From: a bacterium
GTDB taxonomy: Bacteria; Bacillota_I; Bacilli_A; RF39; UBA660
Length of the DNA stretch: 44,762 nucleotides
Direction: 5' to 3'
Assembly (NCBI GenBank): GCA_030531425.1
Contig: JAUNNO010000004.1
Coordinates: 1-44,762, forward strand
The notes beneath the pieces were generated by a model that was given only the letters and a program-made list of their open reading frames with translations, was not told the DNA's origin and did not search any database. A program made the position numbers and the translations under genes. Shown in pieces: positions 16,752-24,200 of this stretch (its first letter is position 1; each line of letters begins with the position of its first letter).

Positions 16752-17132
16752 TTATTTCTCAACTTTCTTTGTTGTTTTTGACTTTTTTACTGATTCAGAT
16801 TTTGATTTTATTGTTGTTTCAGCTTTTGTTGTTTTTACTGTCTCAGCTTTTCCAGTTGATTTTTTTACTATTTTTGATTCATGGAATTGTTTCATTATTC
16901 CTTCTTTACTTAAGATATCTCTTACTGTATCAGTTGGCATAGCTCCATTTTTAAACCATTTAATAGCTAAAGTTGAATCTACTTTTATAACTGCAGGATC
17001 TTCTATAGGATTGTAATATCCTATTTCTTCTATAAATCTACCATCTCTAGGAAATCTAGAATCTGCAACAACTATACGATAAAAAGGTCTTTTTTTAGCT
17101 CCCATTCTTTTTAATCTGATTTTAACTGCCAT
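16752..17132 (-). CDS. rpsP: 30S ribosomal protein S16
   Basis: Residues 1-80 are typical S16 ([42 protein letters not shown]). The ATG at 17132 follows GGAGGTGCTATT; the ORF extends further upstream but without support. The C-terminus has a ~45-residue Lys/Thr/Ser-rich extension beyond the usual ~80-90 residues, which is common in low-GC Bacillota. It is transcribed from its own promoter together with khpA. Confidence 0.96.
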   Translation of the reverse strand: MAVKIRLKRMGAKKRPFYRIVVADSRFPRDGRFIEEIGYYNPIEDPAVIKVDSTLAIKWFKNGAMPTDTVRDILSKEGIMKQFHESKIVKKSTGKAETVKTTKAETTIKSKSESVKKSKTTKKVEK

Positions 17133-17157
17133 AATAGCACCTCCATTCACTGTAAAG

Positions 17158-17186
17158 ATAATATCAAATTTTTATTACTTTGTCAA
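17158..17186 (-). promoter_or_regulatory. rpsP promoter
   Basis: TTGACA (17181-17186), 17-bp spacer, TATTAT (17158-17163): close to a consensus housekeeping promoter, ending 26 bp upstream of the rpsP ATG. Confidence 0.85.
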
Positions 17187-17213
17187 CTGTTTTCGGTTAA
17201 CTTAATAAGTATA

Positions 17214-17236
17214 TAAAAAAAGTACATATTGTACTA
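17214..17236 (-). terminator. cotE terminator
   Basis: Minus strand AGTACA-ATA-TGTACT followed by seven T, overlapping the last codon and stop of the cotE 3' fragment. Confidence 0.75.
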
Positions 17237-17638
17237 TTTTATAAAGTCTTCTTTTACTTCATCTATTTCTTTAATATCATTTTCACTTAATTCATCTTCT
17301 ATTTCATCCCATGGTTCTTCATCTTCTTCTATAGCTATTTTAACTTTAGCATCACCTACTACTTCTACTCCTAGTTCTTTTTCTATATCAAATGTTATGG
17401 ATTTACCATTTATATTTACACCAGAACAATTTGGCTGTTTTAGTGTTCTTACTATTATATCTGTATCAGATGATAAATCAGAATTTTCTTTTAATTTAAC
17501 ATTAAACAAATCATTATAAGATATATTTTTATTAACTACAGTAGTTTTAGAATCATTATCATAAGAATACCATATATTAACATCATATGATCCACTAACA
17601 CCTATTTTCTCGTTAGTTTTATATCCTTTGAATTTATG
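17234..17638 (-). pseudogene. cotE: cotE, 3' part (split by inserted element)
   Basis: Encodes the C-terminal ~134 residues of CotE, the morphogenetic protein of the outer spore coat: HKFKGYKTNEKIGVSGSYDV, NIWYSYDNDSKTTVV, KQPNCSGV, GVEVVGDAKVKI and the acidic end (EEDEEPWDEIEDELSEND). The codons upstream of 17638 (MIFTKKLSLKTMS in the open frame) belong to the inserted element, not to CotE. The 5' part is at 24,000-24,128. Joined at the shared CAT, the frame runs without a break for 176 codons, close to the 181 of B. subtilis CotE. The fragment ends at its own terminator. Confidence 0.88.
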
Positions 17639-17660
17639 GCTCATGGTTTTCAGTGATAAC
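17615..17660 (-). other. Element/host junction, recombinase side
   Basis: Minus strand, element arm then host: ATCACTGAAAACCATGAG, then CCAT, then AAATTCAAAGG of cotE. The element arm matches, as an inverted repeat, the arm at the other border (ATCACCATCTACCAAGAG): ATCAC, ACCA and GAG agree in register. Reconstructed attP therefore has imperfect symmetrical arms around CCAT, as expected for a large serine recombinase. Confidence 0.75.
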
Positions 17661-17673
17661 TTTTTTGTAAAAA

Positions 17674-19329
17674 TCATACAACTTCTTCAAGTTGTTTTAG
17701 TTTGAAATGTAAATCCACTGTCTTATCTTGATGTATTTCTATTTTATCAATTATTTTTAAAATTAATTCTCTTGGTGGATTTTTTCTTGCTTTTAAATAT
17801 TCTTTTACTATTGTCCTCGTTTCAAGTAAATCTTCTACTTTATTATTTTCTTTATATTCATTTATACTTTGATTTAACTCATCAATTTGTTTTTGCATTT
17901 CATGTTTTTGTTCTTCAAATTTATCCGTAAGTTTCTTATATGTATCTGGTGTTATAATGTCATCTAATCTATCCATGTATAACTTTTCAATTTTTAAATC
18001 AATGGTTTTTAGGTCTATCTCTAGTCTTCCAACTTTTTTCTCTAAATCAGTTGTATATGTTGTTAATGTGTTTTTTCTATTTTCAATCAAATCATCATAT
18101 CCAACTAGATTAATATATTTATTACATACATTTGTAATAATTAATAAAAGTTGATCTTCAAGATTATTATAGTTCATTGTATGTGGAGTACACTTATTAT
18201 AAGCACTATTCTTTCTATAATAATTACAATAAGTATATACATATTGTTTTTCAATAGGTCTATTATCTCTTTTAGGATTACCTACACCTATTAAATGTCC
18301 ACATTCATGACAAAACATTAATCCTTTAAATGTTCTTTGATATTCTGGTGTTGGTTGTCTAAAATTAGCATCTAATAGATTTTGAACTCTATCAAATGTT
18401 TCTTTATCAATAATAGGTTCATGTGTGCCTTCAACTATAACCCAATTCTCTTTATTATTTTTAATAATCTTCTTTTCTCTAAAACTTTTTTTGATATGAA
18501 CATTTTGTACCATATCTCCAATATACATTTGATTACGAAGAATACTTCTAATTGTATGATAATTCCATTCGTAAGGGTGTTTTGCTTTAATTCCTCTTCT
18601 AGTTCCTTTATATACCTCTGGTATAGGAACTTTCTTATCAGTTAAATATTTCATAACAGCACTTTGTGATTGTAGTTCTAAATACTTTTCAAATATTTCT
18701 CTAACAACATTTGCAGCATCTTCATCAATAATCAGTTTATGTTTATCATTAGGATCTTTCTTATATCCATATACTGGAATACCTCCCATATATTCTCCTG
18801 ATTGTTGTTTCATTCTATAAACTCTTTTAATATTCTTTGATAAATCTCTTGAATATTTTTCATTTATAAAATTGTTTAAAGCCGCATATTCATTGTTGGT
18901 ATTTTCTCTATTTCCTGTATCTATTTGTTCTTGTATTGCAATATATCTTATATTATTTTCAGGAAAATAGTAATCAAGAAAATAACTACACTCAAAATTA
19001 CTTCTGCCTAGTCTTGATAAACTTTTTGTTATAACAACTTTGATTTTTCCTGCTTCCATTTGTTCTTGTAATTTATTCCATCCAGGTCTATCAAAATTTG
19101 TTCCAGAACATCCATCATCAATAAACTCTTTACAATTTGCACCTATATTACCATTGCGATCAATAAAACTATTTATTAATCTTCTTTGATTAGTAACACT
19201 TTCACTCTCATCAGTTGGTTTTTGTTTTTCACTTTCTTCATCAGCAAGAGATAACCTTATATATTTAGCTATTTCTTCTGATTTATATATGTTTAGTAAT
19301 GCTTTAACTACTCCACAATCATAATTCAT
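17674..19329 (-). CDS. Large serine recombinase
   Basis: A 551-residue integrase. Catalytic domain: IAKYIRLS (nucleophile Ser27), DDGCSGTNFDRPGW, TKSLSRLGRS. The Recombinase domain (~165-290; GGIPVYGYKKD, IRSILRNQMYIGDMVQ) follows, then a zinc ribbon (FCHECGHL ... YTYCNYYRKN ... KCTPH) and a coiled-coil segment (LEKKVGRLEIDLKTIDLKIEKL). The N-terminus has ~20 extra residues. AGGAGG precedes the ATG. It lies 36 bp from one element border, the usual place for the integrase. It should insert and, with a directionality factor or under sporulation control, excise the element. Skin recombinase SpoIVCA is the obvious analogue; whether this gene is sporulation-controlled is not visible. Confidence 0.95.
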   Translation of the reverse strand: MNYDCGVVKALLNIYKSEEIAKYIRLSLADEESEKQKPTDESESVTNQRRLINSFIDRNGNIGANCKEFIDDGCSGTNFDRPGWNKLQEQMEAGKIKVVITKSLSRLGRSNFECSYFLDYYFPENNIRYIAIQEQIDTGNRENTNNEYAALNNFINEKYSRDLSKNIKRVYRMKQQSGEYMGGIPVYGYKKDPNDKHKLIIDEDAANVVREIFEKYLELQSQSAVMKYLTDKKVPIPEVYKGTRRGIKAKHPYEWNYHTIRSILRNQMYIGDMVQNVHIKKSFREKKIIKNNKENWVIVEGTHEPIIDKETFDRVQNLLDANFRQPTPEYQRTFKGLMFCHECGHLIGVGNPKRDNRPIEKQYVYTYCNYYRKNSAYNKCTPHTMNYNNLEDQLLLIITNVCNKYINLVGYDDLIENRKNTLTTYTTDLEKKVGRLEIDLKTIDLKIEKLYMDRLDDIITPDTYKKLTDKFEEQKHEMQKQIDELNQSINEYKENNKVEDLLETRTIVKEYLKARKNPPRELILKIIDKIEIHQDKTVDLHFKLKQLEEVV

Positions 19330-19442
19330 ATTTTCCTCCTATTTCTAGAATTCAATACAAATATTTCTAATATAACCAACAGAGTACCGTACATGGTTAT
19401 TATATCATAGAAATATTATAATTTAAGTTATTTTAGATAAAT

Positions 19443-19568
19443 TTATAAAACCTTTTCCTTTAAATAATTTTCAAAAAATTCCTTAAAATCTAATCTTAAA
19501 ACATCTAATATGTTTACACCAGAATCATCATAAAATAAATTTATTTTAATTTTATCTTTCCTATACAT
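19443..19568 (-). CDS. 41-residue small protein upstream of the recombinase
   Basis: Starts MYRKDKIKINLFYDDSG and ends KEFFENYLKEKVL, with GGAAGGTGATATTT before the ATG. It is a compact strand-helix peptide with clear coding character. Small ORFs just upstream of large serine recombinases are common in Bacillota elements, and directionality factors (such as SprB of SPbeta) are small proteins, so this is a candidate excision factor. That role is inference. Confidence 0.6.
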   Translation of the reverse strand: MYRKDKIKINLFYDDSGVNILDVLRLDFKEFFENYLKEKVL

Positions 19569-19630
19569 AAATATCACCTTCCCTTTTTAAATATATGATC
19601 ACTGTAATAAAAAATAACTATTATGACATA

Positions 19631-19664
19631 AATAAAAGCTGGCTCTTAAAACCAACTTTTATTA
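19631..19664 (-). terminator. Terminator of the cargo operon
   Basis: Minus strand AAAAGTTGGTT ... AGCCAGCTTTT hairpin (two G:U pairs) followed by a T-rich tail, at the stop of the S66 peptidase gene. It separates the cargo operon from the 41-residue ORF and recombinase. Confidence 0.65.
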
Positions 19665-20591
19665 TATTAAATTATCTTTAATTACATAATCTTCATTATT
19701 TTTAGACACTTCTATTAAGGACCCATTAATTATAGTTATTGCGGGAGGAACATGTCCCAGATCACAATTAATAATAATTGGAATATTTAAATCGGATAAT
19801 TCGGCCAATAAGGTTTCTCTTAAATTTCTACCAGTAAAAGTTTTTTCTTCATATAATCTTCCAAAAATAATGCCTGTGCAATTCTTAAAATACCCTTTTT
19901 TCTTTAATTGCCATATAGTTCTAGATATTTCTTCATTAGAAAATTGGGATACATCAAAATACCAAACGATTCCGTCAGTTGCATATTTTTTTTCAAATTT
20001 TTTAAAAGAATCGTATTTTGTCCCTATTATATCTTTCAAAGATTCTAAGCAACCGCCTATTATCCTACCCTTAATTGTTTTAAATTCATTGATAGATTCC
20101 CATTTAGTTATATTTTTCTGTAAAAACAAGTCATTATTCAATGCCTTAAATGCATAATTAACAGCGTTTTCATCGGATAAATAACCTCTTACATTAAAAT
20201 TATAAATAGTTGCAATATCGTAGTTTGTTGTTAAATAATATAATAATAATGTTATATCAGAGTGTCCCTGTATCCACTTTACATTCTTGAGATATTTTTT
20301 ATAGTCTATTTTGTCCATTATTTGATTAATAAAATCTCCACCTGACACAGCAATTAAAACCCTAGAATCATCAGCAAGGCTTACATTTAACTCACTGACA
20401 CGTGAGGCAATAGATGCACTTACTCCATTTTGTGAATGTCTTATGTTCTTATCTTCAATAACCTTATAACCTTTTGTTTTAAAAATACTTATTACTGATT
20501 CTAAGTCTTTTAATTTACTTTCTTTTAATCCATTTGAAGGAGCAATTAATTTAATTATTTCTCCAGTTTTTAATGGTTTTGGATAAATCAT
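19662..20591 (-). CDS. S66 LD-carboxypeptidase / MccF-like peptidase
   Basis: A 309-residue protein of peptidase family S66. It shows the N-terminal LIAPSNGLKES strand, AVSGGDFINQIMDKIDY, the nucleophile elbow GHSDITLLLYY (Ser) and the late DLGHVPPAITI (His). The usual acidic residue in LFLED is replaced: the region reads VWYFDVSQFS, so the Glu is Asp or shifted. Family members cut murein LD-peptides or, as MccF, degrade microcin C-type aminoacyl-nucleotides. Its start overlaps the stop of the ArgRS-like gene (ATGA), making it the last gene of the cargo operon. A second S66 gene lies at 34732-35706. Confidence 0.85.
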   Translation of the reverse strand: MIYPKPLKTGEIIKLIAPSNGLKESKLKDLESVISIFKTKGYKVIEDKNIRHSQNGVSASIASRVSELNVSLADDSRVLIAVSGGDFINQIMDKIDYKKYLKNVKWIQGHSDITLLLYYLTTNYDIATIYNFNVRGYLSDENAVNYAFKALNNDLFLQKNITKWESINEFKTIKGRIIGGCLESLKDIIGTKYDSFKKFEKKYATDGIVWYFDVSQFSNEEISRTIWQLKKKGYFKNCTGIIFGRLYEEKTFTGRNLRETLLAELSDLNIPIIINCDLGHVPPAITIINGSLIEVSKNNEDYVIKDNLI

Positions 20592-21922
20592 TTTAACACC
20601 AACCTTTTACATTTTTTTTCTTCATTTAAATTATAGCCTATACGTCTTAATGCTGTCACCATAAATTCACGATATAATCCAGAAATTGAATAATATTCTT
20701 CATTATTCTTTTCATATTCATTACTTATGTTACATAAATATCTATAAAACATATTTTGATTCCCTGTTTCTATAGCTCTATTTAAATTATAATTTACTAG
20801 TCCCATCATACATAGTAAATTATTTATTTTATTAATATCTATCTTATTACCATCTAAAGATTTTATTGAATCAATCATATCTTTAAATTTACGAATTTGA
20901 TGTGAATATTTACCTAATTTATTATAATCAATTGCAACATCGTTTGTATTTATAAATGTTAAAACTTTTAGATAATCCATAATATTAATGTCAAATTTTT
21001 GTTCTTCTATGAATTGTGTAAGATTATTAGACCATTCACCATAGTCATTTGAATCAGCATTCAAACACATTCCATAGGATAAAAACCTGTTATCCACCCC
21101 AAAATCATTATCGTTAAGCATATTATTTACTTTTCTAATATGTTCTGATTGATTGGAACCGATTATGTTAATTAATGTATCATCTTTATTTTTAAGAATA
21201 GATGCTATAAAAATTAATTCTTGTAAAGAATATTTTAATTCACCATTTCTTTTTAATTCACCGCTATATTTAGGGTTATATTTTATCTTTTCATAGAGTT
21301 TGTGATTTTCATATAAAGTACTTTCTAAAATAAAATTATCATAACTAAGTTTTAAAGATTCCAAAAAAGTTTTAATTTGAAAAATTGCCTTATTGTCATA
21401 TTCCTTTAGTAATTTAAGGATATCAGGTTCTAAAGTATTATTTACTAATTTAATAAATAAATCATCACCCGAAATACCTAAATCATAATTTTTGCATACA
21501 TTATTTAATGTTTTAATACTTATATCTCCAATAGCAAAAATACCATTAGCTTTATTTCCAATCATATTGTTTAAGGAATCATAGATGAGTAAATTTCTAA
21601 TTTGCCCCAATTTAGGTATAGATTTATGAGGATGAATATCCCCATACCTTATATAAATGAAATTTTGATACATATCTCCGCCATTAATAAAAAAATCTAT
21701 TTCTTCCAAAATTTTTTCAAGTGGAATATGAAAATGAGGATAGCCATTTACTAAAGTGCAATTAGTAAAATTTTTCGTTGGATTTGTAATAGAATAAGTT
21801 CCTGCTGTATATTTTGTTGAAAATATCAAATTCTCATCATTATACAAATTATTGTTTTTAATATACTCTATTAATGGAGTACTATATTTTAGTTTATTAT
21901 TATTTTTAGAAGAGTAAATCAT
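20588..21922 (-). CDS. ArgRS-like class I synthetase paralogue
   Basis: A 444-residue protein that looks like a reduced arginyl-tRNA synthetase core. HPHKSIPKLGQIRNLLIYDSL occupies the place of HxGHxRxxxIxDxL; LINIIGSNQSEHIRKVNNML corresponds to the 'VGaDQ.hHf' block; FLSYGMCL follows. The C-terminal third (LNRAIETGNQNMFYRYLCNI, REFMVTALRRIGY) resembles the ArgRS anticodon-binding helices. The KMSKS-like loop is not recognisable and the N-terminal tRNA-recognition domain is missing. It may activate an amino acid for biosynthesis, or be a resistant or decoy synthetase. AGGAGG precedes the start and the ends overlap both neighbours. Confidence 0.55.
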   Translation of the reverse strand: MIYSSKNNNKLKYSTPLIEYIKNNNLYNDENLIFSTKYTAGTYSITNPTKNFTNCTLVNGYPHFHIPLEKILEEIDFFINGGDMYQNFIYIRYGDIHPHKSIPKLGQIRNLLIYDSLNNMIGNKANGIFAIGDISIKTLNNVCKNYDLGISGDDLFIKLVNNTLEPDILKLLKEYDNKAIFQIKTFLESLKLSYDNFILESTLYENHKLYEKIKYNPKYSGELKRNGELKYSLQELIFIASILKNKDDTLINIIGSNQSEHIRKVNNMLNDNDFGVDNRFLSYGMCLNADSNDYGEWSNNLTQFIEEQKFDINIMDYLKVLTFINTNDVAIDYNKLGKYSHQIRKFKDMIDSIKSLDGNKIDINKINNLLCMMGLVNYNLNRAIETGNQNMFYRYLCNISNEYEKNNEEYYSISGLYREFMVTALRRIGYNLNEEKKCKRLVLK

Positions 21923-22980
21923 TTCAAAACCTCCTCTATAGTTTTAATAAATTGTTCTTGCCAATTAAAATCATTATATTTCTTTTTATAACTTACAATA
22001 TTGAAAACATATTTATCTTTATTATTTATAAAATTAAGTACTGAATTCAATGTTATCTTTTTACAAGTACCTAAATTGTAATGGTCAATCATTTTTGCAT
22101 TATATTTTTGTTCATAAGTATTAAGTGGTATAACGTATACCGGAATCTCTAAAAATATTACCTCACTAATTAGTTGATGGCCACCAGTCGATATCAAACA
22201 GGAACAGCTTGCCAAATCTTCTTTAAAAGAACTATTAAAATTATAAAATTTAATATTTTTGTTGTCATATAACTCTTTATATTTTTCACTATTTTTGGAA
22301 TATACTTTGAAATTTTTATCTGTTATTTTGATTAAAACACTTAGTAATTTATCATATTCTGGAGAATCACTATATGGAGAGAAATATATCAAAACAAAAT
22401 CTTGCATTTTTGTTTTTTTAATATTTCCTACAATTGGCGGAACAACTAGAACATTTTTTTCTTTTATATTTAATGGAAAAAAACTAGAAATAATCTTTTT
22501 AGAATACTTTGGAAAAAAATAATTTATTCGATATTTTTCTTCTTTTATTGATTGATTAGCAATTTTTATTTCATTTAAATATAAAAATTTAGACTGTTGT
22601 TCCATCGTAATTAACGGAATGTCCATGGCATATGCATATTGTGCAACATTCGGTTCATAATCGGTGATAACTAAATCTGGTTTACCAAATATTCTTTCAA
22701 TTTCAGTTCCAAATTCCAAAAATTTTTTAAAAACGTCAATATTTTCATATTTAAATAACGTTTCTGTAAATGATAATCCGTTTTTATTACATACAATCCA
22801 TGGAATTGTTATCGTTAAGATATGTACATTAGGAAAATGAGCTTCTAACACTTCAATTTTAGAAGATTCTGTTGCTATTATAACTTCGTAGTTATTTTTA
22901 ATTAATTCCTTAATCACACTGATCTGCCTATTTATATGGCCATTTCCTATCCCACATATTCCAATCAATACTTTCTTCAT
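21919..22980 (-). CDS. GT-B glycosyltransferase (MurG/UGT-like)
   Basis: A 353-residue two-Rossmann-domain glycosyltransferase. The N-terminus ICGIGNGHINRQISVIKEL is the acceptor-side GxGH loop. The C-terminal nucleotide-sugar site reads LISTGGHQLISEVIFLEIPV ... NTYEQKYNAKMI, typical of GT1/GT28 and of the MJ1255-type family. There is no signal or membrane segment. Its stop overlaps the ArgRS-like start (ATGA). It probably glycosylates a small molecule made by, or recognised by, the cargo operon; sugar donor and acceptor are unknown. Confidence 0.8.
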   Translation of the reverse strand: MKKVLIGICGIGNGHINRQISVIKELIKNNYEVIIATESSKIEVLEAHFPNVHILTITIPWIVCNKNGLSFTETLFKYENIDVFKKFLEFGTEIERIFGKPDLVITDYEPNVAQYAYAMDIPLITMEQQSKFLYLNEIKIANQSIKEEKYRINYFFPKYSKKIISSFFPLNIKEKNVLVVPPIVGNIKKTKMQDFVLIYFSPYSDSPEYDKLLSVLIKITDKNFKVYSKNSEKYKELYDNKNIKFYNFNSSFKEDLASCSCLISTGGHQLISEVIFLEIPVYVIPLNTYEQKYNAKMIDHYNLGTCKKITLNSVLNFINNKDKYVFNIVSYKKKYNDFNWQEQFIKTIEEVLK

Positions 22981-22991
22981 TTTATCACCAA

Positions 22992-23690
22992 CTACTCATA
23001 AAAATAATTATCTTTTAAATAAAATCTTACAATTTTTATATCTATATCACCATACAAATATTTAACAGCAGAAACCCTATGTTGTCCATCTCTTATATAA
23101 GGTTCATTATTATAAAATATCGCTAATTGATTCTTAAAGCCGTATCCTTTTTCTTTTATACTATTTAATATATTATTTAATCTTTCCTCTGGTGTTTCAC
23201 TTACCAAGTTAGATTTAAAAGGGGAATACATTTTATATGTTTTATCTAATAATGCCTTATATCTTTCAGAATTTTCCATTGTAACTGGGTCAGCCTTATA
23301 CCGTAATAATCTTATATCTTTTATATTTATAACATCTATTTTAACCTTTATTATTTTATCTAATAAATCATAAAAAAATAATGAAAAATATATTGGATCA
23401 ATTAATTTATAATCGTATTCAATTGGATATTTATCATTAAAATATTCATATATATAATTAACTAATGATCTTATTTTATCTTCCTTTAGAAAAAAGATTT
23501 TATTATTTAAAATTAATTCAAAATCATTATTGTATCTTATAATAAAATTATCCATTTGTTTTAATTCAAATTTGGTTGCATTTTCTTTCTGTTTCATTAA
23601 TTCGTAATTGGCTCGCAAAATTATTGAGTATATATGCACAATATTTTTTTCATTATAATTTAGTTCTATATAATCTTTTAACTCTTTCAT
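22992..23690 (-). CDS. ParB/sulfiredoxin-like domain protein
   Basis: A 232-residue protein, first gene of the cargo operon, with AAGGGAAT before the ATG. The C-terminus contains YIRDGQHRVSAVKYLYGDIDIKIVRF, the DGxHR signature of ParB/Srx-fold domains, which bind nucleotides and in ParB hydrolyse CTP. The N-terminal ~150 residues are helical and unrecognised. Such stand-alone proteins are found in natural-product clusters, where some act as small-molecule kinases. The role here is unknown. Confidence 0.6.
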   Translation of the reverse strand: MKELKDYIELNYNEKNIVHIYSIILRANYELMKQKENATKFELKQMDNFIIRYNNDFELILNNKIFFLKEDKIRSLVNYIYEYFNDKYPIEYDYKLIDPIYFSLFFYDLLDKIIKVKIDVINIKDIRLLRYKADPVTMENSERYKALLDKTYKMYSPFKSNLVSETPEERLNNILNSIKEKGYGFKNQLAIFYNNEPYIRDGQHRVSAVKYLYGDIDIKIVRFYLKDNYFYE

Positions 23691-23769
23691 ATTCCCTTAA
23701 TTCTTTCTTCTTTATAAACTGTTTTTTTATTACTAGTCCTTTAAATATAACTTCTAATTTTGCAGCATT

Positions 23770-23940
23770 TTAAAATAATTTGCCGATTACACCACTAGCT
23801 TTCCAATCGTTAATATTATCGCTATAATCATTATCTACATGTTTCCTGGAGAATTAACGTAATCATTTTTCTTTATATAGTATGGCACAGCTAATACTTC
23901 TATATTTTCAATGTGTTCCTTAATAAATTTAATTTATTGT
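23770..23940 (-). pseudogene. Decayed gene fragment inside the element
   Basis: Minus-strand frames read EHIENIEVLAVPYYIKKNDY...VNSPGN and, after a one-base shift, HVDNDYSDNINDWKASGVIG...KLF with a stop. The two pieces look like parts of one protein's C-terminal region joined by a frameshift. No start codon or ribosome binding site is seen and the family is not recognised. It fills the gap between the cargo operon and the element border. Confidence 0.35.
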
Positions 23941-23977
23941 ACACATATTTTAATCAAATGTCAATAATACTCAATGA

Positions 23978-24024
23978 AGTCATCACCATCTACCAAGAGA
24001 TGATTTATAACCCAACACCCTAGT
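23978..24024 (-). other. Element/host junction, cargo side
   Basis: Minus strand, host then element: GTTGGGTTATAAAT of cotE, then CAT, then CTCTTGGTAGATGGTGATGA of the element. It shares only the CAT core with the other junction, in keeping with the very short crossover sequence of serine recombinases. Confidence 0.75.
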
Positions 24025-24128
24025 ATTGTCGTTGGCTTGTTTTCAACATCTATACTATAATTATCTTTAAAATATTTTTTCCCTTTACCTATAATGGCTT
24101 TTGTTACTATTTCTTTAAATACTGACAT
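24000..24128 (-). pseudogene. cotE: cotE, 5' part (split by inserted element)
   Basis: Starts at the ATG at 24128, seven bases after GAGGAG. It encodes MSVFKEIVTKAIIGKGKKYF ... KPTTILGCWVINH, the conserved CotE N-terminus. Beyond the CAT at 24000-24002 the frame continues only 12 codons into element DNA (LLVDGDDFIEYY) and stops. If translated unrecombined it would give a 55-residue truncated CotE. Upstream, CATATATT resembles a -10 box of mother-cell sigma factors, but I see no firm -35. Position after miaB agrees with Bacillus gene order. Confidence 0.88.
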
Positions 24129-24174
24129 ATAATCACTCCTCAATCTAATATATGAAAAATTTGGATAAAAATGC

Positions 24175-24200
24175 ATAAAAAAAGGTAGTCAAACTACCTA
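24175..24200 (-). terminator. Terminator before cotE
   Basis: Minus strand GGTAGT-TTG-ACTACC then seven T, overlapping the stop of the zinc-ribbon gene. It isolates cotE from the upstream transcript, so cotE needs its own promoter. Confidence 0.85.

Larger units (their letters stand above)
17639..24002. mobile_element. 6.36-kb serine-recombinase element inserted in cotE
   Basis: DNA between the two halves of cotE. The bases CAT (minus strand) occur at both borders (17636-17638 and 24000-24002). Removing the element while keeping one CAT restores GTTATAAATCATAAATTCAA and an intact cotE frame. It carries a large serine recombinase at one border, a 41-residue ORF and a four-gene cargo operon, with no phage structural or conjugation genes. 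It is similar in plan, not in cargo, to the intervening elements known in sigK (skin) and spsM (SPbeta). Confidence 0.85.

Noticed and set aside
17234-17677. Separate 147-residue protein starting at 17677
   Set aside because: Its first residues are encoded by element DNA overlapping the recombinase stop; sequence from 17638 onward is the C-terminal part of CotE.
20588-21922. Functional housekeeping arginyl-tRNA synthetase
   Set aside because: It lacks the N-terminal tRNA-recognition domain, a clean HxGH and a recognisable KMSK-like loop, and lies in a mobile element.
17639-24000. Prophage in cotE
   Set aside because: Only the recombinase is phage-like; there are no capsid, terminase, portal, lysis or repressor genes in 6.36 kb.
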